Assembly: GCF_964340395.1 (NCBI RefSeq) | Contig: NC_135560.1 | Span: forward strand, 18,217,098-18,256,097 | DNA: 39,000 bases | Reading direction: 5' to 3' | Source: Glandiceps talaboti | Taxonomy: Eukaryota > Hemichordata > Enteropneusta > Spengelidae | Shown here: positions 1 through 9,252 of the stretch, in pieces | How the letters are laid out: each line of letters begins with the position of its first letter | Numbering within the stretch: position 1 is the stretch's first letter | Translations under genes and position numbers: made by a program | The notes under the pieces: generated by a model | Seen by the model: only the letters and a program-made list of their open reading frames with translations | Told to the model about the DNA's origin: nothing | Databases searched by the model: none

Positions 1-74
1 TGACGTGCAGATAACATTTTACGTACGGTGTTATTCAGTGTAGACGAGCATCGCAAGACTCTGTATAATCAAAA

Positions 75-188
75 ATGGAACAGGTAAAGAAGAAAATGGC
101 GACGCTAAAAGCCACCCTTGAAGAAGCGGAGAAACAAGCACAGTCTGCTGAAGACGAGTTGAATGCCAAAAACGCACAAGCGGACAGT
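75..188 (+). CDS. TPM: Tropomyosin exon 1 (residues 1-38)
   Basis: 114 nt, the same size as vertebrate exon 1a. Begins ATGG after aatcaaa and ends at a perfect GTAAGT donor (189), phase 0. Bases 1-74 are probably 5' UTR or upstream sequence. Confidence 0.9.
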
Positions 189-3100
189 GTAAGTAGCTCC
201 CTACATATTGTACCGTGTCTCACATCGTGCATGGATCGGCTTCTAGACACCTGGACCCTTTACCATCTCGACCCCCGTCATCTCGACCCTTTATTGGAAT
301 AGTACTTGACATCTCGACCCTCACACCCTGGTCATTTCGACCCCTTTGATAGAAGCTTTCACAAAATAATACAAACACATATTTAAGTAACGGTATAGAA
401 AGCAGTCGAGTTTGAAGAAAATATCTTTGGAATTCAGAATGATGGAATCGTTGTGAACCTAAAACTTATGACGCCTTATGAACACACCCGTGACACCGAA
501 CCGAACACACGAGAGAGTGCAGACACCACCGACAATAGGTCTACGACGGCACATTCCGCATACTGGCCTACTCAGTACATTTATACCACAGCTGCCATGT
601 GAGGTTTATGGTACACTATAGACATTCGAACTAAGTAGGATAAAGATACTTGTTTGATATTTTGAGCGGGGTGTAAGGGTCGAGATGACTATGGTCCCAA
701 TAGAGGGTCGAGATGACGGGGGTCGAGATGGCAAAGGGTCCAGGTGTCCTGCTTCCCATGGATCTATCGTGATAGTTTGCATTTTAAATGCCGTGTACCA
801 AACAGTATACATGGTCATGGAGGTAGATTCATCCACATTACCTCTATCAATGTTGGTTCGTACTACACTTCTTGAAGTATCAGTTATTACAAAACTTGGA
901 GAAACGATGACGACCACGCCCTGTCCATCGGATAGCGTGTATTGGCACACAGGCATGGTCTGTGGTATTGGTAACCCAGACTGTTCAATGACTTTTAATG
1001 GGATTTTACACCGTACATTATAGCATAGCCATAGACCCATTGGTGGAGGCTAGGGTCTGTGATTATTTTTAAGTGGTATAACTATTTCATATAGCGATAG
1101 AACCCCACCCCTTTCATGATTTGAAGATTTACTGCTATTTAGAAGTTTTAGGGATCCAGTTTGCCCACCATTTTGACCTTGCAGTCAAATCCAAATCATA
1201 ACACTATCCTCTTATGACTTTTCAGTAACTTCAGATAATTATGGATATGGGTATTCAAATATAATATTAAAGGCGAAAATAAAACAAATATAAGAATGGT
1301 TGATATTTTTCTCTGTCATACATGCCTTCTACTAGTCGCAGTTATCCATAGAATAAAATAAGGCGCCATATTTGCTAGCAATAACAAAACGTGTCATTAT
1401 TGTAAAAACATGTTGCGATGGTTGCTCGGGTCGGGTTGTGTTGAGACGGGCTTTGGTGGAGGGCCCAATTGTCCAGCTTCTTTGCCAGCATGTCATGTAA
1501 AATTCACTTTTTTGTTGATTCATTTTTCTGTTTGTACCTAAATCTAATACACTGGTGAAATATGAATGTCAAAGTCCAAAGTGTGATTGTCTTAATTACT
1601 GGCGCCTGATAGATTGCACAACTTTTTCTTTCGGGTGTGTGGTAAAGTATGAAATTCCGCATAAACAACCACTTTTCTCTAGTGATGAGGTTAAAGATGA
1701 TTAAAGCACAGTGATTTCATACCCCGGCCATGATTATTGTTCTTGTGCCACGCCACAAATTGGAACAATGCATTGTTATCCGGAAGCGACCACATTTACA
1801 TAACAATGCAATGGTAACGAGCCACAAAAATAGCCTATGCATAATGCGTTCTCCTTTATGTAACCATGGACAGGATGAACATCCTCTAATAAAACATGAT
1901 TTCATGTACATTTAGGCACAGACAAGTATTCGTCTTAGTTGTCTGTGAATGAGGGTGTAAATGAATGTAATCACAGCCCCTCTTATCACCGCAGAAACAA
2001 AGTGAATATTTATTTGTTGGACTTGTACAATAATTGCATGTTTTTACCATACTATCGATCCATAAGTGAGTTATAGATCCATGGCCATATCAAATATGTA
2101 TGAACAGGATTGTCGGAAAATTTGAATGACTGTATAAGTTTTCATCTTGGTCAACAAATGCACAGTCCATATTACCTAACAACTTTACAATGAAGTGGTT
2201 TCATAGATATTTATATCATTATGTAGAAAAAAAATAGAGAACTCAATAAAGTTGCCAACACACCACTATTTACAGGGAAATTTGTTTGAGCTTGCACTTT
2301 CGATTTGACGGAATATCAAGTTCAGTGAAATTGGTCACAAGGTTGTGGTTACAGTTTGATAAACAGACTAGTATTACAGATACAATAGACTAACCTTGAT
2401 CTCACTGTATGGTTTGTGTTGTGTTGTCACTGACAAGCTGGGTATTTTGAATTTTATTTTCATCCACCCAAGTTGATTGGCACTGCATTGTACCTCCATG
2501 AATACATGAACTTACAGCAAACCATGAGCAAGCAAACATCATATCGAATCTAGGTCGTGTAGGGTCTATGGTCAATTAAATAGTAGGTCAAGCTAGTATA
2601 TGTATCTCTTGGCGAATGTTATCATGGGTACAATATTTGGTAGTCTCGCTGCCAGACTCGTGACTATATCGTTCATTAGCTTTGCAAGCCGTGCGGTGAA
2701 GCTTACGTATACAAAGCGGACGGTGGTCACGAGTCTGGCAGTGAGACTAAATGTTTGGTGGAGTGTGAATGCTAACCGTCCAGGGTTTAAAATTTAACGA
2801 CTTTTTCATACAATCTACTAACTTTATGATGTTTTTAACTGTATTAGTAGAATGGAGCATGCTACTATGACTCAACATGCTAGTTTATATTCATCTGTCA
2901 AAATAACGATCGTATGACATATTCATTGCCTGTGTCCATAAACCTTGTGGCCAGTCTCACCGAACTTCATACCTTGTCTAATCCAACCAGTTATAACCAG
3001 TTATAACCCGTTTTAACTGGACACATTTTCATTCGAAGTTAAGCCACCATACAGTAGAGATATAAGATACATATTAACCATACATTGAATGAATATGCTG

Positions 3101-6100
3101 TGATGAGAATCAATTCATACATAAATCCAGTGTCATTTATACCTGTATTTCTATTTTAGACCGAGGAGGAAGTTCAAAAATTAATGAAAGATCTGTCGAG
3201 TCTAGAAGATGATCTTGACGCTGCCGAATCTCATTTATCGTCTGCAACGGAAAAATTAAATGAAGCTGAAAAATCGGCGGATGAAAATGAGAGGTATGTA
3301 TTAAACTAGATAGGCAGATGGGAGCGTATTACGTTTCCAAAGACGTCACAATAGTAAAATATTAATAAAACTATCTGGTAAGTTTTACCTGTGACAAATG
3401 CTTCACTCGACCTTCCTCTAAATCCACTTCACGTATGCATTTTCCTACAAATTGTCAAATGCTGGATCTATTTAGAATATAACACATATGTAATTGTAAG
3501 CGTATACCAGATGTAAATCAAATGCGTCCCGTAACGACAGAAAGGCGTGATATGAATCATTGTTGGAGAGTACAATATGATGACTTTGGAATGATAAATT
3601 GGAACGAATGCGCCGTTTCGACCCGTCTACTACGGACCTTGATCACGCACTGTACTGTCCTATTGATTCTTTGAACCATGAACAACATATTCTCTATTAT
3701 TTCATTGATGTTATGATCAATGTATGTACCATATTTATGAAAATTTGAAGTTCGTATTGCCTAAAATACCCCCAAAAAATCAGTTTTTATGCAAAATGTA
3801 TGTATGTATGTATGTATGTATGTATGTATGTATGTATGTATGTATGTATGTATGTATGTATGTATGTATGTATGTGTGTGTGTGTGTGTATATATGTATG
3901 TATGTATGTATGTGTGTGTGTGTGTGTATATATGTATGTATAACTTGTACAATGCAACTGATTATGATTTTCTACTGTATTTCTTTACAGGGCAACTAAA
4001 GTGCTTGAAAACAGGGAGTTGGCCGATGTTGACAAGGTAAAGTTCATAAAACATTGTCTTATCAGAGTTTACCAACTTTGCATTAATTTGTAGATTGCTA
4101 AGGCCTACCAAATAAATTGTTTGGTTCCAGTTTCCCGACCCCCGCCTAGTTTTCACTGCATCCTAAACTTTTTTTTACGTATTCGAGAAAAAAAATGAAA
4201 ATTTGCAATAATTGTAAAGTCTCGCAAGAAATAGTGGATGTGAACTGATAGTATAAAACTTCCAATTTGTAATGGCTGTACATTTCAATGAGAAGAAACC
4301 ATAAGTAATAGCACAGAAACCATAATTATGGAAAACAACGGAATACATAACTACTTGAACTGGACACTCACATATGAAAAAAAAATACGAAAAAAATGAA
4401 ATAAAAAATCTACCTACCCCACCTATTCTATTATTGGGCGTAATCAGAACAACACAATTTTTTTATCAGGCCTAATCCTAGATCAAACCACTCACAAGTA
4501 AGACGTGCCACTTGTCTGTCATTAAACTCACGGGCTATTTGTACAATTAACACGTTACGCAGTGAGTGTAAACGTCTACTGGTCCACTAATGGAAGAACA
4601 CTGTAGGAAATAGGAAAAAGCAGTCAGAGGAAACAATAAGTGTGATGGCAACATTTTGAAATACATGTATATAGAAAATAAGAAAATAATATTAGAAATT
4701 TGAAAAATCGCGAGAACAAAATTATTTAGTCGTCCTGTTCCCTGTGGTATCCCTTCACACATCCCCAGCATTTTAAGTACATCTCCCCAATTCTCAACAC
4801 CCTCCGGCGGTGTTTGTGAATACATGGATCTATTATTGAGATAATAGATCCATTTTGAATGTGACCTAGATAATGTAAGAGATAAAATGAACTTTTTTTC
4901 CTGTTTACAGATAAGCCGCCTTGAGACTGAACTGGAACAATTAACTCAACGGGCGGCTGAAGAAGAAAAAAATTATGTTGAGGTAATGCCGTCATTACCA
5001 AGTAGAAAGTATACGATCTCTATTCGTAAATTAGTTTACTTTCCAGGACAGATAATGTTTGATCCCAAACAACCAACATGAAGTTGTCTGTGAGGTTTCA
5101 TAGATATCATATTCTCTAAAATAATCTCGACCACTTCAGATCACAAAACATCTATAGTATATGATGCTAAGGCTACATGTCAGATTTCAAATTTGTCGTG
5201 AGACAGTAGCCAATTAAAGTAACTTTGCTAATGAATATGTGTCTGACCTCATACCACTTTTAATAATGGTTCTCAACCTAGGCCAAGTGAGGGAATATGT
5301 GGGAAATAGAAACTAATCACATAGCTTAGTTACCATAGTAACCACTGAACCCAAATCTTTTTTTCAAAGTATGGATACAGTGTGCGCACCACAAGCATTA
5401 TAGGTTTACCCCTCTATTCGGAATGCATCTAGACACACACACACATGCCAACACACGCACGCACACACGCATGCAATTTTTACATGTAAACAAATTTCGA
5501 TATAAACAAACTTTTCTGTACTCAGTAATTTTAATTTTATTTTCTATTCGGTATGTACTTTCATTTAGGTAATTGATGCAGTAACAGAAAAGGAGGCACG
5601 CCTTGACGAGGCCGAGGAGAGACTAGAAACCGCAGACGCGTAAGTAATGTATAATTTTAGAGCGATAACTTCACAATCTTGGAGGGAACTTTGTTAGGGG
5701 CGAGATCAATAGTTCAGTGCCAGGATAAAAAAATACATACTTACGCCTCAGACTCACCACCTCAACCCCTTCTAACTAAATTGAAAATTCTTTCAGACAG
5801 CAAAATATTTCGTATCTGTGTAGTAGTACATGTAGTATGTTTTGGTATGAATACGAAATCAGTGAGTTCTTTTTCTTGACATTTTACTGTATTTTAGTAC
5901 TAAGCATTTACTATGGCGAAAATAATTCCATATCTCAAATTGAAGACATTTTGTGTATATATATTTGTATTCAGGTGTATAAAACAGATTCATTGAAAGT
6001 AAAATTGATTTTGTAGGATAAGAACTAAAGTGGCTGAACCCCCCTCCCCAAAGTAGAATAATTTAGTTTTTTATCCTATATATTGAACTATTGATCTCGC

Positions 6101-8027
6101 CCCTTAACACCATCGTTATTAAGTTGATATAGACAACGCCACCATTTTTGTCAGTGAAAGTAAAAGCAAAGTTGCTCCCTGTAGTGGTATGTGACACATT
6201 TTACACATTGCCAAATGTGTGATTAGCTATAGAATCTGACAACAAGGACGAGGAGTTGATTTGCTGGTACGCCATACTGTACTACTCGACTCCTCTGTTC
6301 GTTTATTTTGCGCCTGTTTCTTTTGTGTATGCGTCGGGTATTTCAAAAAATATACTGCTGCTCTTGCGACTTGGTATACTATAGTAAATGAATGAAAGTT
6401 TCGAACAGACTTTTACGAAACAGTTACTGCAGCAACTCTTAAGCACAAATAATTACCGCAGTGCAGATATCATGCATTATTCATGGGAGCATTCAGTACC
6501 ACTACTTGGTAGAAGCTAATTTCAAAATATAACTTTCAATCGAACCTCAGAAAAAGACAGGCTTTTGTGTGTGTGTGTGTGGTACATGTTTGATATCCCA
6601 TGTGCAATACACCATCTTGAATGGTGTATTATGAGAAATATAGTACAAATGTAATTCTGTCCGACGTTAGCACGTATACCTAGCTTAAAGAGTACATGTT
6701 TAACGTACAGTAAACACGAAAGTCAAATTACCAAGCTCAAGCTTACACTATTTTGACAGATGTAAATTTTCTAAGTTTTTGTTGACATTACTGGGTTGAA
6801 TGTGATTTTTTTCAAACATGTGATTATTGAAACTGAATGTGGTTGTATTTTCCAATGTACGTGTGAACCCGGCACTCGAATTTATTTGTTTGTTGACTTC
6901 AAGAAAAGTGTGTTTCAGGTAGAATTATTCCATATATATCATTTTTTTTACAGAAGAGTGGAGGAGCTCGAAGTGGAATTAACTCTGGTTGGCAACAATC
7001 TCAGATCTCTTGAGATCAGCGAATCCACTGCATCGGGAAGAGATGCTAGCAATAGCTCAAAATTAAATAAATTAGAAGAAAAGTTCCAAGAGGCATGTTA
7101 TTATTAATGTGTATTGAGGGTAGAGGGCAGTAGTCTTGTTGTTACTAAACTCCTTGGCCATCTGGTTGCTTGATGATTAAAAAGACGTTACACACTGGTT
7201 AATGATAATATGGGGGTAGGCACTTAGATGATGTCTCTGTCTTCTTGAAATATGACAAATGTCGGCTATTTGAAATTGAGTCATGAATGTCAGAGATGTG
7301 GCTGTTAACGGACATGGGGAAATAAACCAGTTTTCTAAAATCATGTATGCATTTTAACCAGGGTTGTATCTTCTCTGGTTTGTACAAGAATCACGTCACT
7401 TGTTTTTATTTCGCTGCAAGAATGTATTTTAATCGCAAGTTTTGTTTTCTTTTGGTCTAGGTTGACAAGCATGCAAACGAAACTGAGGAAAGAAATACAG
7501 AATTGGAAAATATTATTGAGGATTTAGAAAGTAAGAGTTTGATTGTCTTTACATGTAATATTCAGTATATATACTTCTGTGTGTAATCTTCAACATGTGA
7601 TATTCAGTATATATACTTCTGTGTGTAATCTTCAACATGTGATATTCAGTATACTTCTGTGTGTAATCTTTATCGGATGGGCCCAGGAACCGTGTTACAA
7701 ACAAATATGCAAATAAGCGGATAGATAAATAAATAAACATACACAAAACAAAATATGCGTGAATAAATGAAAATTCTGTAAATATATGGACAATTATCTA
7801 TATACTTATATACGGGCCTGTATTGAAATAAAAAAAAAGACAGCTTCAACTTCTATTTACTTTGTCCTACATATCAACGTATGACAAAGTGTATAGCAAC
7901 TGTATACTATCTTACTATTTGTAATAGTATACAGGCCCTTATATACATTATTATTCGTGTGATTATGGTATGTCCATTAAAATATTTACTCATGCATATT
8001 TTGTTTGTGTGTGTGTATGTATGTATG

Positions 8028-8061
<34 letters not shown>

Positions 8062-8079
8062 TGTATGTATGTATGTATG

Positions 8080-8113
<34 letters not shown>

Positions 8114-8681
8114 TGTATGTATGTATGCATGCATGCGCGTGCATGTGTGTGTGTGTGTATGTGTGTGTGCATGCATGTGTGTGTGTTTGTTTGCTTGTTT
8201 GTGACATGTTCTGTGAGATGGGCAGCTAAATGAACCATTATCCCATAAAGAAATAACCCGTTTATAAAAATAAGTTCAATGGTACACATTCTTTCATTGG
8301 AAACGATTTTGACAACTGAGTTATGTATGCTAAACTATTTCGACAACTAAGTTATGTATGCTAAACTATTTCGACAACTAAGTTATGTATGCTAAACGAT
8401 ATTTTCCTTTTTAAGTTAGAATGTTGAGCTTCCATTTTGTAAGTGATCATACAAATGATGTATGTCTGGGGCATTCCATAACAATGCAAACACGTACAGT
8501 TTGTTGCTCTTATAATTACCGTCCAAAATGCCAACCAATGTTTATATTATACATTAATTTTATTATTAATTTAATGTTTTTTTTTCTTTTTTAAACAGTG
8601 CAATGTGAAAGCGAACGTGAAGCCTATAATCGTGTATCGGCTGAGTATCAGCGACTTCTTGCCGAACTTTCGGAGATGTGA
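75..8681 (+). CDS. TPM: Tropomyosin, short six-period form, 8 exons, complete
   Basis: Actin-filament-coating coiled-coil protein. Joined coding exons: 75-188, 3160-3293, 3991-4036, 4911-4982, 5569-5639, 6954-7092, 7461-7530, 8599-8681 (242 codons plus TGA). Seen: starts MEQVKKKMATLK, like the MDAIKKKM start of exon-1a tropomyosins. The product is rich in E/K/A/L heptads, has NNLRSLE (vertebrates NNLKSLE) and ends EYQRLLAELSEM. Exon lengths 114, 134, 46+72 (=118), 71, 139 (=76+63) and 70 nt equal vertebrate TPM exons 1a, 3, 4, 5, 6+7 and 8. The 126-nt exon 2 is absent, so 284 minus 42 gives exactly 242. All joins keep frame. The start ATG has an aaaaATGG context. Oddities: a GC-AG intron after exon 6, and a Ser/Gly-rich patch at residues 168-181. 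Short tropomyosins of similar length are, to my recollection, known from cnidarians. Family call near certain; the choice of first exon is inferred. Confidence 0.95.
244..750. mobile_element. Foldback DNA transposon (MITE-like) with subterminal repeats
   Basis: The outer ~52 bp at 246-297 and 697-748 are inverted copies with about two mismatches (ends GACACCTGGACCC / GGGTCCAGGTGTC). Inside lie repeats of CATCTCGACCC: at 264, 279, 310 and 333 (last one CATTTCGACCC), and inverted at 677, 705 and 720. Candidate 5-bp target duplication GCTTC at 239-243 and 751-755. No transposase frame is present, so it is non-autonomous. Confidence 0.8.
2641..2749. mobile_element. 109-bp foldback element with 9-bp target duplication
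   Basis: 24-bp terminal inverted repeats at 2641-2664 and 2726-2749 (TAGTCTCGCTGCCAGACTCG and its complement, one mismatch). Flanks AATATTTGG (2632-2640) and AATGTTTGG (2750-2758) look like a 9-bp target duplication with one change. That length fits Mutator-like or hAT-like elements. Non-coding. Confidence 0.75.
3160..3293 (+). CDS. TPM: Tropomyosin exon 2 (residues 39-82, start of 83)
   Basis: 134 nt, identical in size and phase to vertebrate TPM exon 3. Encodes TEEEVQKLMKDLSSLEDDLD and ends in EKSADENER (vertebrates EKAADESER). Donor ag|gtatgt, phase 2. Confidence 0.93.
3796..3941. repeat. (ATGT)n/(GT)n microsatellite in intron 2
   Basis: About 19 uninterrupted ATGT units, then GT runs and a second short ATGT block. 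It lies 50 bp before the acceptor of the next exon. Open frames reading MYVC or HTYI here are artefacts of the repeat. Confidence 0.95.
3991..4036 (+). CDS. TPM: Tropomyosin exon 3 (residues 83-98)
   Basis: 46 nt between ttctttacag and a gtaaag donor, encoding ATKVLENRELADVDK. With the next exon it equals vertebrate exon 4 (118 nt), so an extra phase-0 intron (4037-4910) splits that exon here. Confidence 0.88.
4911..4982 (+). CDS. TPM: Tropomyosin exon 4 (residues 99-122)
   Basis: 72 nt after ctgtttacag, encoding ISRLETELEQLTQRAAEEEK then NYVE (compare RKYEEV in vertebrates). Donor gtaatg, phase 0. Confidence 0.92.
5569..5639 (+). CDS. TPM: Tropomyosin exon 5 (residues 123-145, start of 146)
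   Basis: 71 nt, the same as vertebrate exon 5. Encodes VIDAVTEKEARLDEAEERLE (vertebrates have VIIESDLERAEERAE). Acceptor tcatttag, donor gc|gtaagt, phase 2. Confidence 0.93.
5693..6107. mobile_element. Foldback element in tropomyosin intron 5
   Basis: Inverted ends of about 25 bp at 5693-5716 and 6083-6107, reading GGGGCGAGATCAATAGTTCA inward from the left and its complement on the right. A further match follows (GGATAAAAAA at 5733 against TTTTTTATCC at 6066). No convincing target duplication and no coding frame. Confidence 0.65.
6461..6646 (+). repeat. Dispersed repeat, copy 1
   Basis: About 185 bp, nearly identical to 10377-10558 in the same orientation. Shared blocks include CTACTTGGTAGAAGCTAATT, a short GT run and the hairpin AATACACCATCTTGAATGGT. 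This copy is inside tropomyosin intron 5. Class unknown. Confidence 0.85.
6954..7092 (+). CDS. TPM: Tropomyosin exon 6 (residues 146-192), equals vertebrate exons 6+7
   Basis: 139 nt = 76+63. Encodes RVEELEVELTLVGNNLRSLE, then a Ser/Gly-rich stretch, then KLNKLEEKFQE. The exon ends gag|gcatgt. The nearest GT (7097) would shift the frame, so the donor is read as GC (7093-7094). Confidence 0.9.
7093..7460 (+). other. GC-AG intron of tropomyosin
   Basis: Donor AG|GCATGT, acceptor tttggtctag. Only this cut gives 139 nt (76+63) before and 70 nt after, both exact vertebrate exon sizes in the right phase. Confidence 0.8.
7461..7530 (+). CDS. TPM: Tropomyosin exon 7 (residues 193-215, start of 216)
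   Basis: 70 nt, as vertebrate exon 8. Encodes VDKHANETEERNTELENIIE then DLE (vertebrates KLEKSIDDLED). Donor a|gtaaga, phase 1. Confidence 0.93.
7551..7670 (+). repeat. 42-bp tandem repeat, about 3 copies
   Basis: Copies start at 7551, 7593 and 7635 (ACATGTAATATTCAGTATAT...). The third has a small internal deletion. Begins 20 bp after the exon 7 donor. Confidence 0.9.
8003..8200. repeat. (ATGT)n/(GT)n/(GCAT) microsatellite in intron 7
   Basis: Long ATGT run with ATAT, GCATGC and GTGT interruptions. It is the same repeat class as at 3796-3941 and makes long spurious frames on both strands. Confidence 0.95.
8305..8400 (+). repeat. 31-bp tandem repeat, 3 copies
   Basis: Unit GACAACTAAGTTATGTATGC plus 11 bp, starting at 8311, 8342 and 8373. 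Nearly perfect. Confidence 0.9.
8599..8681 (+). CDS. TPM: Tropomyosin exon 8, last coding exon (residues 216-242)
   Basis: Acceptor ttaaacag. The split codon A|TG gives Met216, then QCESEREAYNRVSAEYQRLL, AELSEM and TGA at 8679-8681. From the shared DLE there are 30 residues to the end, exactly as in vertebrate exon 9 forms. Confidence 0.93.
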
Positions 8682-9249
8682 CGATGCATCTGTCTATCCT
8701 CTTGTGATAAATATAACATACATATGGTGTAGGGTGTGATTTGAATTAATTTAGTTAAGGTGCGAGGGAATCAAAGTAACCAAAACCAGTGACGTACTCA
8801 CAAAAGTGTTACTTTGAGAACATTTTAGCGCATACACGTATTTTTTCATCCATTACGTTTTCAAAATTTGTTATTGCCTCCATGACGTGCATTTTGTTCG
8901 CATTGCCAGGCTCTGTAGAGTCAAATTTTAAGTTATGTTGTTATAAAAACAGATCAAGATCCATACCTTTGATGTTGTAAACCAAAAACGATGGCGAGGG
9001 ACGACTTCTCGTCAATGTCCGGGAACGATATCGTGATGACATAAATCACACACCGACCATTGGTGGCGCTCTACTATGTGAAGCTCGGGAGCCGCATGAA
9101 GCGCAGCACCACCGTTTATAGAATGTGTATTTGAAAATGCATATCATGTACAACACCATAACATGTCACAACTCCTCACTGTTTGGATTTCTTATAATTG
9201 TCATTTGAACATTTTCATATCAAGATGACGTCACAGCATCTTGATGACG
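8682..9249 (+). other. Tropomyosin 3' flank / probable 3' UTR
   Basis: No further coding exon seen. The first plus-strand AATAAA noted is at 9277-9282, a possible poly(A) signal. A locally GC-richer stretch at 8985-9115 has a 17-codon frame starting ATGGCGAGGG; I could not assign it. Confidence 0.4.
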
Positions 9250-9252
9250 TCA
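9226..9252. promoter_or_regulatory. Two perfect CRE sites (TGACGTCA)
   Basis: TGACGTCA at 9226-9233 and 9245-9252, 19 bp apart, in a dyad context (CAAGATGACGTCA / ATCTTGATGACGTCA). Known as the CREB/ATF consensus. The gene they might serve is unknown. Confidence 0.5.

Larger units (their letters stand above)
189..3159 (+). other. Tropomyosin intron 1
   Basis: About 3 kb. I looked for a 126-nt, phase 0-0, heptad-coding exon equivalent to TPM exon 2 and saw none. It contains two inverted-repeat elements (244-750 and 2641-2749); the rest is AT-rich and featureless. Ends with ctattttag. Confidence 0.8.

Noticed and set aside
606-1040. 144-codon minus frame and 112-codon plus frame in tropomyosin intron 1
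   Set aside because: Both run through the terminal repeat of the 244-750 element. The peptide repeats reflect the DNA repeats and there is no transposase motif.
2600-2797. 65-codon plus frame
   Set aside because: It spans the foldback element at 2641-2749 and has no protein features.
3724-4040. Long frames reading MYVCMYVC / HTYIHTYI here and at 7881-8289
   Set aside because: They are translations of ATGT and GT microsatellites on both strands.
6796-7107. Long plus frame starting at 6796
   Set aside because: Only 6954-7092 is coding (tropomyosin exon 6). The upstream part is intron with a clear acceptor at 6951-6953.
8003-8200. Possible CRISPR-like or satellite array
   Set aside because: Simple tetranucleotide repeat with no spacers; the genome is animal.
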